A stretch of 64,000 nucleotides of DNA from Rhynchopus sp. YZ270_cl-10 (taxonomy: Eukaryota > Euglenozoa > Diplonemea > Diplonemida > Diplonemidae): assembly GCA_964035575.1 (NCBI GenBank), contig OZ037887.1, positions 1,240,001-1,304,000 on the forward strand, written 5' to 3'. A program made the translations under genes and the position numbers. Positions 10,966-22,231 of this stretch are shown in pieces. How positions within the stretch are numbered: the first letter of the stretch is position 1; each line of letters starts with the position of its first letter. A model generated the notes under the pieces. That model was not told the DNA's origin. It made no database searches and worked only from the letters and a program-made list of their open reading frames with translations.

Positions 10966-11513
10966 TAGAGGCTTGGGATCACTTTTACACAAACTTTTTT
11001 TGTATTGTGCCAGAACCTATCCGTCGATGAAGGGTGAGGCGTTTGCACTTTCAACTTTTTCTTTGTTTGATGTACCTATGTGGTCCGACTTTTTTGCGAC
11101 TTTGTTTTGGGGTTTTTATGTCAGTTTTTTTTCAACTTCACTTTTTTTTTGGGCGAAAATGACGCATCCACATCCGATTTCCCCCCAGATTTTCATAAGG
11201 CATCAAAGGTAGGGAAATGACAGGGTACCGTTTTTTTTTTTTGCATCGCCGAGCTATTTTTTTAGATACACACATAGCCCTCTGTTCACACTGGGTAATT
11301 TTGTTCATGTGACAAGTGACTGTGCAAAAAAGCTGAGACTCTTTTGGAGCGTGGTCAAAATATTTGTGAAAAGTTGAGATCATTCTTACATGTAGTCCAT
11401 TTTTCTTCAATTACCTTTACCACAGCTCGGGGGTACTAAATGGAGGTGTTTTTCAAGTATTTGACAGGTTTGTGTAGTTTTAATACATTTTTGTCATCCT
11501 GCACTAATAGTTA

Positions 11514-11839
11514 CTGGGGGGGGGGCGAATAGAAGACCCCTGCCGAATACAAGACCCCGCCGAATAGAAGACCCCTTTTTTTTTGGCCGTTTTCATAAAA
11601 TATATTTTAGAATAGAAGACCCCAGTGGGCTTGCGTGTAGCATACAAGACCCTAGTAGGGTCTTGTATTTAGCATACTGTAACAAAATTAATTTTTTACG
11701 CTATGCTAAATCCTAAAAGGGTCTTGTATTCAACGGACCATAAAATATTTATCGAATAATTTTATGTTTGAAAACCCCCCTAAAAAAAGCGCTGACATGG
11801 TGAATACAAGGGGGGGGTCTTCTATTCGCCCCCCCCCAG
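11514..11839. mobile_element. G-run MITE with word GAATAGAAGACCCC, flanked by TA
   Basis: The ends CTGGGGGGGG...CCCCCCAG are flanked by TA at 11512 and 11840. GAATAGAAGACCCC and GAATACAAGACCC alternate at the left end and recur inverted at the right (GGGTCTTGTATT, GGTCTTCTATTC). Same end type as the 10430 element, but a different word and interior. Confidence 0.75.
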
Positions 11840-13832
11840 TAAGGTATACGAATGTGATAATTTTTTTTGTTCACCCATTTCACATTGCCTGCAGAACGAA
11901 ATTAAAAAGAAAGAAAAATAAATGGGTATAAACGAGAATGGCTGCCTGGTCATGTTTGGTACCTCCAAGGCATTTCTCTGAGTCAAACGCTGTTTGTCCT
12001 CGTCTGCGGCGTTGCACCGAAGGTACACGAAGACAGGTCTTTCTTCGATTTCCCTAAGGAATGTGAGCAAAAAAAATAAAATCAAAACAATTTACGTATT
12101 TTTCGCTACAGAAAAAGGCGTTCTTTGTATACAATTTTACTGTGGCAAGTTGTGTGGGGTAAAAAAAAGCTTTGGCAGATGGGGACCCTTACCCAATCAT
12201 TCTTTTGTTTTTTCCACATGACAGCACAACGTTCGTCTCAACTTTTTTCTTTTTCTTTTAGCGTCCTGCGTACAAGAGGTTGTTGAGGGACGGTTGCACT
12301 TTCAACTTCCTTTTTCTGCTCCAAGGACTACACACAGAGGCTTACGTAGGTTCATTTCCAACTTTTTCTTCAAGATATGTACGAGAGAGCCACATGCATC
12401 TTTCATGATTTCCCTTTTTTTTTTTTTATATATATTTTTTTGGTACACAACCGGTACCCCCCCCCTCACCTGGAAGGACAATACAGGTGTCCAATTTCAG
12501 CGTAGCGCATTTCGGGCATTTATCATTTCGCCCTAAAATGCCTTTTTTAAAAAAATCCTGCAAATTATATTGGTTTATGTTCCGTTTTTTTTGGGGGAAA
12601 AGTGGTTCTTCTTTTGAAGGTGCCGTTTGCAAAAAATATCCTAGCCTTGAAAGGTGGAAAACAAAAAGCGCACACACACACACGAACCCTTTTGACCCTT
12701 TTCATTTTTTTTTTTTTTCAGTGCTCCAAAAAACTTGGCGTCAAATAAGTTTTTGACTGATTTGTGGCAATTTTGCGACTTTTTTTTTTTTTTTACGCAC
12801 ACTACTTTGTGAGCGGAAAGTGTCACGTCGTTCACTCACCCAACCGTGCTCCGCAACACCACCAACCAACAGGTAATTTTTAGTGTGTGTGGAAGCGTCA
12901 ACGCATCAAACAACTACAAGAAGGGGGGTGAGGGAACGACAAGTGACACTTTTGGACGCCAAACATATTTTAGAGCACTGTACGTCTTTTTTTTTGAATT
13001 GGTGGAGTTGTTGATAACTATTACAGGTAGGACAAGAAACTTGGCGACCAAATAATATTGGCGGATTCTTGGGTTTTCTTTGCAAATTGGCGACTTTTTT
13101 TGGTCGCCAATATTGTCCTACTCTGTAAGACTCAAATGCGCACGGACTGTCTATGTGGGATGGATGGCCGTTTTCAGATTTACCGTAAACGTAAGATATG
13201 TGGACTGGAAAAAGGTTTGAACTTTACAAAAAACACCAAAACATACAGTGGAGATTGCACAACTGTGGCAACACAACCGAGGCAACTACACTACTCCAAC
13301 AATTTATCAAAAAAAGTAATTGTAAAACAGGGGTCCATGAATATTAAGGGGACGAAGTACTAATTGTTTGCGACACCAAAAATCGCTAAATCTCTGCCAG
13401 TAAAAGAATTCATCTGACCGTAATCTACCTGGACCACGAAAGACGCCCATTAGGGCCAACTCAGAATGAAACAGGACCCCTAGAATTTTTACTGGGCCAA
13501 GACTATTGTAGCCGACGACCCCAAAATAGCACAAAGTAGCACTTATGATACTATTTTATCACACTTTTTCGCACCCCTTCTTCAGCCACACACCAGGCTA
13601 CATATCTTACGTTTATGGTATTCAATAAAAAAAGAAATAACGAAAACAAAAAAAGGGCTTTCTTTTTTGCTGCTCCTCCCTCCCCTCCACTTGAAGTGTG
13701 GTTTTTAGAAAACCGGAATAAAATACGTTCTTCCTTCCCTCCTTTTTGTCCCCATCTCTCTCCCTGAGTCCCTCCCTCCCTCCCTGCCCCATCTTTTGCA
13801 CAACAATGAAGTAAAATGACTTGACTTAGAGT
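11840..13832. other. Gene-free, homopolymer-rich spacer
   Basis: No supported gene. Long T-runs and a (CA)n tract near 12670 are present, with a distant copy of the GTGGAG motif at 13246-13311. Confidence 0.4.
13246..13311 (+). repeat. Dispersed GTGGAG motif, longer variant
   Basis: CAGTGGAGATTGCAC, ACAACCGAGGCAACTACACT, then ACTCCAACAATTTATCAAAA. Nearly the same as 17914-17982. Confidence 0.55.
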
Positions 13833-13923
13833 GCCATCTATGAACGGGGAGAGATTTTTTTCACTTACTCTCAGTAAGCTCTCACAGCCTGACTTGTGTC
13901 TCACGGAGACGATCATAGATGGC
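13833..13923. mobile_element. 91-bp mini-MITE with GCCATCTATGA ends
   Basis: GCCATCTATGA at 13833 mirrors TCATAGATGGC ending at 13923. A second copy is at 36634-36727 (CTCACGGAGACGATCATAGA shared), and a partial one ends near 41648. Confidence 0.65.
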
Positions 13924-14229
13924 CCAACTCATGGTGTTCATTGCATAAGCTAAAGGAGAAGCTCCAAGTAAAACCATCATCTACTTCATTGTCGTGTGGA
14001 AGGGGAACCAGCACAATACACTATCTCAGACGGGGTGGGAAGAATACACACAACACAAGCCACCCTCACCTAACCCGGAGCGTTCGGCACAAAGGAACAC
14101 CGCTTGGTGGGGGGGGTGGGGGGTGGAGGGCACTGCTGTCCTCCTTCCCCCTTAAGTCCTTTGTGTCCCCCCAGGCAGAGCAGTCGCCACTTTGCATTTT
14201 TTTGCGGCCTTTTTTGAAACAAGCACATC

Positions 14230-17200
14230 ATGGGTAAGAAGGTGCCACCACCAGGGCTCGCGCCTTTGGAGAAGAAGGCAACTAAAGTATGTTCACAAAA
14301 ATTTTTGTCAGGGGCTGAACGGTGAGGCCTGGGGTCAATCTTCTCGAAGGAGTTTCTTGAGCTTAGGTTCCGTCTTATTTTTCGTTCGCATTTAAATCAC
14401 GAAAATGGTAGGGCTGCGTGGCTGAGGTCCACCTTTTATCACCAAGGTACACTGTCATGAGAAGGATTATATTTTAAGTCAATTTTCTTAGATTGTACCG
14501 TCCACTTACACCTGATGCCGAGCCCCCGATTGGTGCCTTACCTTTGAAATAACCCCTTAACCAGGACCCTGTCGTGGACTTCAAAGCGAACGGTGACATC
14601 GAAGTGAAACTGATTGGCCAGAATGACAAGCAGATCACATATCTGATCACCAACAGCGGTATGCCACACACACCACCCCACCACCTCATCTCCCATGCCC
14701 CCTTTCACCTTTCACCCTTCACCTTACCCCGCAGGGATGGGGAGATATCCGTTTGAGGACATATCTCTGGACCAGAAGCCTTTAGGACGCGGCAACCAGG
14801 CTACCGTGCAGCTCTGTGAGTACAAACCTACAGGCGAGAAGCTTGCGATGAAGGTCTGCACCTTCAACACGAACATCAACAAGAGCGGGCTTGTCTCGGA
14901 CATCGCGCACGTCCTTGCTGTCGAGAACCACCCGAACGTTGTAGCCTCGCACGACGTCTACTTCCGTGACGGCTCTCTCATGATCCTAATGGAGTACTGC
15001 AGCAACGGCAGTCTTGGGGAACTCCTCGACCGCGGGCCACGCCCGAAGCTCAAAATCCCGACCGACATTCTCAGCTCCATGACCGCGCAGGTGGTCAACG
15101 GCCTACACCATCTTCACTCCAAAAGGATCCTCCACAGAGACATGAAGCCAAGCAACATCCTCATCAACAAGGACGGTGTTGTGAAGATCTGCGACTTTGG
15201 TGTCAGCAAGACGATCACGGAGGAGAACCTTGCGCACACTGCGGTGGGGTCGACTGCGTATCTGTCTCCAGAGCGGGTGCGTGGGGAGGGGTACTTCATG
15301 CCGTCGGATGTGTGGGCGTTGGGTGTGACGATTGCGGAGCTGGCTTTGGGGGACTATCCGTGGAAGAACCGTGTCGACATGATGGCGGAGCTGTGTGAGA
15401 TGCTCGCCAGCGGGCGTGCGACGGTCGAGTGGCCTGCCTCAGGCGACTACAGCGATGAGCTCAAAGCCTTTGTCGCACAGTGCCTCATCCCCAACCCCAA
15501 AGAGCGTGCCACCACAGAGCAGCTCCTCTCGCACCCCTTCGTCCTCCTCGCCAAGGACAAGGACGTCAAGCTCTCGGAGTGGCTCAACCCAAAGCGCCCC
15601 TCCTCAGCAAAGTCCCCCTGGAGGAAGGCAAAGTGCCCACAGGGCCGCATCTTTTACGTCAACCAGCTCACAGGGGAAAAGGTATGAGTATTTTTTTTGG
15701 GAGAAAGATGACGTCTCACGGTGTGGGGATTTTCTGATTACCATGGCAACAAGAAAATTCCGAGCTAGCCTTACAAAAGTAATAAAAATGAAAAAAAAAA
15801 AACAAGTAATTGCTATCGGAAAAAAAACGGGGTGTGCTGTGGAACTCCACTCTGAAAAGATATAATCTACAACACGCCAGCATTCTGCTCTTCTGCAGGT
15901 ATGCTAAAACGCTCTTCGTACGCTGCTGGACCCACCGGGATGCCTGCATCTGAAACTTTCAAACAGTGGGGCTGTCCTCTTCGTCCAGCACCGTCTGCTC
16001 GATCGCGTTATTGGACGTAGTCTCCGCAGGCTCGATAACCATTCGCTCGGGTGGGCTCGGCATGTTCCAGCTCGTAGTCGTCCACAGGCTCCCACGCATC
16101 GTCTTCGTCATCGGAGCAGTGCCGAAGGAACACAGAATGCACAGACGACAACACGTCGTCGATCGCACCAGGCATCGTCACATCAGCACCTCCAGAAAAT
16201 CGCCAGGATGCTATGGTGGTTTCAAAAATCGCGCGGAGTTTTCCACAGCACACCCTGTTTTTTTTCTTAGCAATTAGTTGTTCTTGTTATTGTTGTTTTC
16301 CACACACCTTGCTTCAACCCTTGTAGGAACAGTTCGTATTTCTTTCGCGAAAACATGAAATTACACATTTCAAGAGAACAAAAAATTAAATAGGGTTCGC
16401 CCCCTCAATGGGACGCAGTAAACCATTATCCTCAGTGTCAGCCGCATCATTTCAATGAAACCAAAAAGTGGCTTATTTGCATTTTTGGGCTCAGCCCGTG
16501 CAGCGGTGGGGTCATTTCGGAAAATTGGACAATTTTTTGACCACTTAAATTTTGAGAAATATGAGCCCGGTTCCTTATACGTGGGGCCCATTTTTGGTCA
16601 AAATTTTCCTCAAAATCGACGAAATTAAAATTAGACCCCTTACCCCCCCCCCCCAGAATCATTTCAATACACTACCTGTATTGGTTGCTGACGCGTGTAT
16701 ACAGGAAGGTTGGGAAAACTAGTTGCGTTTGTTGTATTAAAGTAACTGAGTGACTAATGCTACTACGACGGTTTTGTTTTTGCAAACATATGTGCCTCAC
16801 ACAGCAATGGACAAAGCCGGAGTGGCTCGTGAAGCATGACAGAGAGGGCAGGACGTGGTACGTGAACTCGACCACCAATGAAAAGGTATGCTACGAGTAC
16901 CAGAGAGACATCTCAAACACAACCCCAACCCCACAAACAGACTATGGAAAAGCCGCCGTCCTTCGTCGCTTCGTAAAACCTTTTTTTTTATTTTTCGGGC
17001 ATTCCGTCCCCACACAAAACTGCCTTAATTCACAATTTTGTGCAACGGGAGCGGAGGGGTACTAGGGGACTACGGGGATGGGGTCACATGGAGGATTTTT
17101 ATGAACGGGTATTTCTGGTAATGCAGATCGAGCCGCTAGATGGGAGGGGGGTACCTGGGTGGGATAGAACTTCTTCCGCCGCCGATGAACGGTGGGGTGT

Positions 17201-18436
17201 GTGTGCACTTTCGACATCTCTTTATCTTAAAAAAAATGAAACAGAAATATGGGGGCAGGATGATCGAGAAAAGACACTTGCCGCGTAGGCATGTGACACC
17301 TGCAGATGCCATGGGTGGTGTGGGGGAGGAGGGGTGAAAGTGTTAAAGAGAAAGAAAGGGGGTGTGAAGCATTTTAGAATAAAGAGGTTTTCACAAAGTT
17401 GTGTCCTCTGCGCTCCTCGCTCGGACGGTACCGGGTGTTTTTTTAGGTGAGTGAGGCTTTGGTTAAACTGTTCTTATTTGTTTTACGTAGCACGCCTTGC
17501 TTTTTCCCGATTTCTTGCAATTTTTTTTGCGTCTCTGACGCTAACTTTACCCCTTTTTCAACTGTAAAAAAAAAAAAATAATCATGGGGGGGAAGAAATC
17601 GCTCGAAGGTTTCACTTCACAGCTTTTTTGCAAACCCGCACCAAAAATATTCGTCCATTATTTCCCCCCAACCTCCCGTTTTTGTGTGATTTTCTGGTTG
17701 TTTTCTGGTTTATTTTTAGTTTTGGATTTTTCTAGTTGAATTTTTCTTCTTCTTTTATCGTCACTTGGGTTGGGGTCGAGTAGTCCTACGTATACTTTCT
17801 CTCTATTCGATACGCGGAGACTTCTGCTTCCCTTTTGGGGTGTGGATCGATGTGCACAAATGGCACCCAATAGCTCGTCGTGGGGCGGTACTTGGGTTTA
17901 AACAAAAATTTGACAGTGGAGATTGCATCAACTGTGGCTACACAACCGAGGCAACTACACTACTCCAGCAATTTATCAGAAAATAACACTAACACTGTTT
18001 CCATCGAAGACTTGCCACTGCCCCATTTTGATTTTTATTTTTTACAGTTCATCTGTGGTTCTTTGTTCGATAGCCCTCAGCTGCACTCAGGGGCAGCTTT
18101 TTGTAGAGGATGTAGTGGCACAGTGCCTGCACCCCTTTGAAGGTGTCTGTACGTTATCAAACATTCGCCTTTTCTTTTTCCGCGGAGAAGCCTTGAGCCC
18201 ATATAAACCTTCCACCCCTTCCCCCCTCTCCCCTCCACCTCAATTGCTTCGGTCAACGAGAAAAAAAAAAAGCATTTTACTGAAGTTTCTTTGTTTTTCA
18301 GATCACCACGAAATGGATGCCACCCCCGGTACAGCCGGTCATGTACCAAGGTACTATTTCAAGTCAAGTTTTCTTTTTCAGACATTATAAACCACGAACT
18401 GGACTGCATCGTTTGGGGGTCACTCCGCGGCACTAG
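14230..18436 (+). CDS. MAP2K-like protein kinase with two C-terminal WW domains
   Basis: Five exons: 14230-14286, 14565-14658, 14735-15681, 16805-16885 and 18302-18436 (437 residues; total length divisible by three). The N-terminus MGKKVPPPGLAPLEKK matches the kinase at 2426. Kinase motifs: GRGNQATV, LAMKV, HRDMKPSNILIN, CDFGVSK, SPERVRGEG. Exons 3-5 build two tandem WW domains: SPWRKAKCPQGRIFYVNQ with TGEKQWTKPEW, then WLVKHDREGRTWYVN with TTNEKITTKWMPPP. Both WW domains are cut by a phase-0 intron after EK, suggesting exon duplication. WW domains bind proline-rich ligands, so a kinase that docks on PPxY/PP motifs is inferred. The final exon is the least certain: it could splice on at GTCATG or GTACTA instead of ending at the TAG. 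Introns carry dispersed repeats, including a transposon copy at 15802. Confidence 0.87.
15802..16660 (-). mobile_element. Repeat element copy inside the kinase intron
   Basis: About 860 bases in the third intron, matching in reverse complement 25205-26018 plus 27226-27390. It ends in a C-run followed by CAG (16640-16655). Inside, ACAAGTAATTGCTATCGG near 15802 and GCAATTAGTTGT near 16281 delimit an inverted-repeat sub-unit whose arms include CACAGCACACC. A degenerate ORF of ~80 codons (16008-16253, minus) is partly kept in the other copy, so this may once have been coding. Confidence 0.7.
17914..17982 (+). repeat. Dispersed GTGGAG motif, longer variant
   Basis: CAGTGGAGATTGCATCAACT and GAGGCAACTACACTACTCCA, then AATTTATCAG; close to the 13246 copy. 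Lies in the last kinase intron. Confidence 0.55.
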
Positions 18437-18539
18437 CGGTTATGTACACTGGGATGTTGTATTTCAAACTTTGTTCTCACTCTACCTTCTTTTTACCAAT
18501 ACCTACAGAGTTGCCCCATTTTGCTCTCTTCTTTACACG

Positions 18540-19346
18540 ATGAACGAAGCCACCAGCGAAGGGATGCAGGTGGTCCTCGAAATGCCACGCATCCTGCGCA
18601 CCTTCGCAACGGAGTGCCGTCGCAACAAGGTTGTTGTTGGTGACACCTTTGACGACTTTGCAGCACACTACTTCGCAGGGCTGGCTGGCTGCGACCTTGT
18701 CCCCAAAGGCAAAGGCAGCACCACCACCCCACCACCGATACCCCCTCTGCCCCCCACCTCCGACGTTGTCCCCGAAGTGGCTGCGGTCATCAATCCTTAC
18801 GCAGACAACCAACGCGTGGAGGACGTACCTAAAGACCTCAACGAAGAAGACGCAGCGGCAGTGCGCATCCAATCCGTGCAAAAGGGGAGGGCGGCGCGCA
18901 AGCAGCATGAAAAGCAGACCGCCGACCGCAACCTCGGGGCGCACCTGAGGGAGCAGAAACAGCGCTTTTTGAGTGGTCCGCGGAAGGCCCCGGTGGGCGA
19001 GGCGCATGAGGTCGCGATCTTCGAGGACAGCTCCTCAGAGGATGTGTTCAAGGTGGTGTTCGCAGTGCGTGAAGTGGAGGGGGAAGGGAAGGTCTTCGTG
19101 TCGGAGCTGACAGAGGAGACCCTAGTGAGCATCGTGCCCCCGACGTGTACGATCCAAGCCTTCTGGAAGGCGTGTGCAACAAATGAAGCAGATCTCTTCG
19201 CATTCAACGATAAAGACTTCCCCGCAGTCTCGTTTGCAGTGACAGTCAAGTCGGGTCGCAAGTCGACTGCGCAAGCGGAAATCCCGCTCTGTGACATGAG
19301 CGACCCAAGTGCGCAGAAAACATATTTTACTGATCCGTTTGTGTAA
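18540..19346 (+). CDS. RIIa-like docking domain plus IQ motif protein (probable flagellar)
   Basis: 268 residues from ATG at 18540; the upstream in-frame stretch is A/T-rich and unlike coding sequence. Residues ~10-50 (VVLEMPRILRTFATECRRNK and DTFDDFAAHYFAGL) fit the RIIa dimerisation/docking fold of PKA regulatory subunits, ropporin and Sp17. A proline-rich linker follows, then an IQ motif (AAAVRIQSVQKGRAARKQ) that should bind calmodulin. The C-terminal ~110 residues (VFKVVFAVREVEGEGKVFV onward) are unrecognised. RIIa + IQ is the architecture of sperm protein Sp17 and some axonemal radial-spoke-associated proteins, so a flagellar scaffold is inferred. It begins ~100 bases after the proposed end of the kinase-WW gene, and joining the two by splicing cannot be excluded. 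Confidence 0.72.
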   Translation: MNEATSEGMQVVLEMPRILRTFATECRRNKVVVGDTFDDFAAHYFAGLAGCDLVPKGKGSTTTPPPIPPLPPTSDVVPEVAAVINPYADNQRVEDVPKDLNEEDAAAVRIQSVQKGRAARKQHEKQTADRNLGAHLREQKQRFLSGPRKAPVGEAHEVAIFEDSSSEDVFKVVFAVREVEGEGKVFVSELTEETLVSIVPPTCTIQAFWKACATNEADLFAFNDKDFPAVSFAVTVKSGRKSTAQAEIPLCDMSDPSAQKTYFTDPFV

Positions 19347-19615
19347 AAAATGGAAGGGGAAGAAGGGTGGGGAGGGAGGGAGGGGGGGTTTCAATTTAGA
19401 TTGAAAACCCGAGAAATTTTGTGTGTTTTTTTCTACAGTTCATTTACCCACTAAAGGGGAAGCATTCTTCTACCCCGTCAAAAACCACACGACACACGAC
19501 TCGATTGATTATGTCCCCATGCATTCGACCTTTAATTTCTCTTTTTCAAGTCCTCCCTATTTTGACACCTTCAAACACACAGAGGGGTTTGATATAACAA
19601 AATAAACAAAATAAA

Positions 19616-22101
19616 ATGAGCATTTCCACGGCTCCAAAGCAGGGGCAGGGTCTGACCCCGTTCCCTCGTAAAAAGCCTGTGGACCGACGTTTGTTTGGTG
19701 TGGGCTGCACAGGGTTCATCACAGGCATTCTTGTTCTCGTTGCTGCCGTGCCGCTGCCTTATTTGAGTGTGGACATCGAAGGTGTGGATGCAGGCGACGT
19801 GACACTGTGGCGGATGGATCTGAGCAAGGACGTGCTGACGAACATCGGGACACAGGACGAGACAGACCCGACCACGAGGAAGGCAGTCACGCTGTACCAC
19901 GCGACGGACGACCGGCGCCACCGCCAGGTCGCAGAGGACATCATCGGCGGCTATGTGTACTGCCAGAACAACGTCGACGCGGCCGCGACGTGCGTCGGGC
20001 TGAAGGATGTGTCGCGTCTGCTGCTCTCCTCGCAGGGCAAGGTGCTTCCTGCGCTTGCCATCTCGCTTGCGTCGCTTGTTGTGCTGCCGATCACATCGAT
20101 GCGCACCACAAACCAGGCATTAGTGTTCTCTGTTATCGCCTTCGTGGCGTTCGTCTGTCTCCTCTCCACAACAATCAACCTTGCTGTCAACCTGGAAGAC
20201 AACACACGTGACCTTCTCGACGCGACCTTCCCAGGGTCTGACGTAGGACTCAAATGGGGGTCAGGTGCAGTCGCACTCTTCGCATCGACAGCGACAGCAG
20301 GCGTCTTCTTCCTCGGCGCATTGCTGCTCATGTGCGTAACACGGAGCGACCCGTACGACCCTACAGACGGTCCGAACTACAACGACGGAAACGTATGTCT
20401 CCTTGCCAAAATTGTGCGCAGATTTTTCATTTTCCCAACAACCTACTCTCTGTTCACCACATTGCGTTACAACATATGTTACAACATATTAAGGAGGCAC
20501 GGCAAAAATGCGCATTTTTGATATTTTTGATATTTTTGGCAGAATTTTTTGGGCGTTTTTGGCGTTTTTTAGGGAAAAATAGTGAGGGGAGTTGGGTCCA
20601 GTCATAGGAAGTATAGAGATTTTTTGAAAAATTCTTCCATTGGAATAAGGGTTTGCGGGCCTTGCCCTCTGAGGTGTTAGAAGGTTTGCAGGTTTGCAGG
20701 TTCAAGGAGGCGAATCTGTGTGGATGAGGGTTGAGGGTGCTTAGATGGGGTATGATACTGAGGTGCTTAAATGGTGTGTGGTCTGACACTGAGAGGTGCT
20801 TAGTAGCAAAACACACTCGCATGGTGCAAACCCAGGTGAAGGGTGAATTGTACAAACCGGATTTGAGGAAACTCTAGGCCTCGGACAAATTCCGCAAAAC
20901 GAAAAAAATTAATTCACAACAAAAGGTGTGAGGGAGAAGAAACGAAACGATAAAAACGAAAAAAACAGTGTTTTTCTGAATGTGATGTCCTGAAGTACGG
21001 GAAAAATTTGGCACAATGGGGAGATTAAAAGATTAGTGTGTAATTAAGGCACAATGGGCAGGGGGAGACGGTGAAACTCATAACAATCGAAGCATAACTC
21101 AACTGAAGCATAACTGAAACAAAGCTAAAAAATTAGCAAAAAAATGGGTGATTACTCAGACTCAGGGATGGACAGTCCCTCCCCCTGGACAGTCGTCAGA
21201 GTCATCCACATCCATGAGTTCGTCGGGGTGGAGTCGGTGCAGTCGGTCACTAGGCAGGCGGACACCATAGGCATAACTGTTAATCAAGCTATAATCCCCC
21301 ATCGCAGGAGCGATCTCGACCCAGCTCCACTTCATCCTGTGCTGCCCCCAGAATTTGAGGATGTCGACACACTCCTTGTGCGAAGAGTCCACAGTGTCAA
21401 CGTTGAAGCCACTACCGCACTTCCAGAAAAGGGTGTGTACCGCACAGGCATCTCAGGGATTGCCCACCTGCACCGAAAGTTCTCCAGATGGCCCACAACC
21501 TGAATAACCTGGGTGAGGAAGTCCTCACCCCCCCTCCAGGCGGAAATGTTCCAGAATGAGCGAAGTGCCTTCCAACACTGCAACCTGTGGATTGCGCGTT
21601 CCACTCTCCCACGCGCTTTCGCATGCAGGCGGCTGCACTCCCTCTCACTGGACGTAGCGACATTGCAGTAATAACCGCCGTTGCTCTGGCGGTTCTCATC
21701 CGTGGGGTCGGGCTTCGACCGTTGCGCAGGGACCGCCATCTGTGCGCCTGCGAGGCACGGGTTTGCGGGTTTGCGGGTTTACGGGTCCGTTACAATATAT
21801 TTTGTCATACAAGCAAACCTTTTTGGTCCGCTACTCAAAACACCTTGAAATATTAAGCACAATGCCTTTCGGCACGTAGCTACCTTAAATACAAACACCA
21901 CCAAGCGCAACACTATTGTTTCTATCACACAAAACACCCACCCCACAGCCCATGCCTGACCACTTCCTGCCTATCTCCAAGCGCACCGTCAAACCCGACG
22001 ATGGCGAAGGACCCACAGAACCCACCGCAGTCGCACACCCCCTGGGCCCAACGCCGGCCCCTGATGCTGCAGACAACGGGGCGCACGAAACTCCGTACTG
22101 A
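19616..22101 (+). CDS. Four-helix membrane protein, amastin/claudin-like
   Basis: Two exons, 19616-20392 and 21949-22101 (309 residues, phase-0 intron with GTATGT and CCCACAG). Topology: cytosolic basic N-terminus, helix 1 (~30-50, FITGILVLVAAVPLPYLSV), a ~95-residue extracytosolic loop with Cys pair YCQNNVDAAATC, helix 2 (~147-162), helix 3 (~168-188) and helix 4 (~222-248). This is the plan of amastins and claudin/SUR7-type proteins, although no diagnostic amastin signature is certain. The second exon adds a hydrophilic Pro/Asp-rich tail starting PMPDHFLPISKR. The 1556-base intron is swollen by transposon sequence (see 21162-21740). Without splicing the frame would run to 20521 through unlike A/T-rich sequence. 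Confidence 0.72.
21162..21740 (-). pseudogene. Degenerate DDE-type transposase fragment in an intron
   Basis: Minus-strand reading frames 21739-21332 and 21392-21162 overlap and look like parts of one protein. SRLHAKARGRVERAIHRLQC followed by a Trp-rich segment resembles the C-terminal helix carrying the last acidic residue of IS5/Harbinger-like DDE transposases. The first part of a transposase is missing and the frame is broken. G+C is higher than in the intron around it. Confidence 0.35.
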
Positions 22102-22231
22102 AAGGCAAAGGGGAAATAACAGAAATTTTGCGTAAAAATTCGGGGGTCGGGAGAGGGGGGGGTGTTGGGGGGTTGTAAACAAAAAAAACAGTGTTGTTGG
22201 TGCAAAAGGGGGGTTGGGGTGGGTAAGGTTT

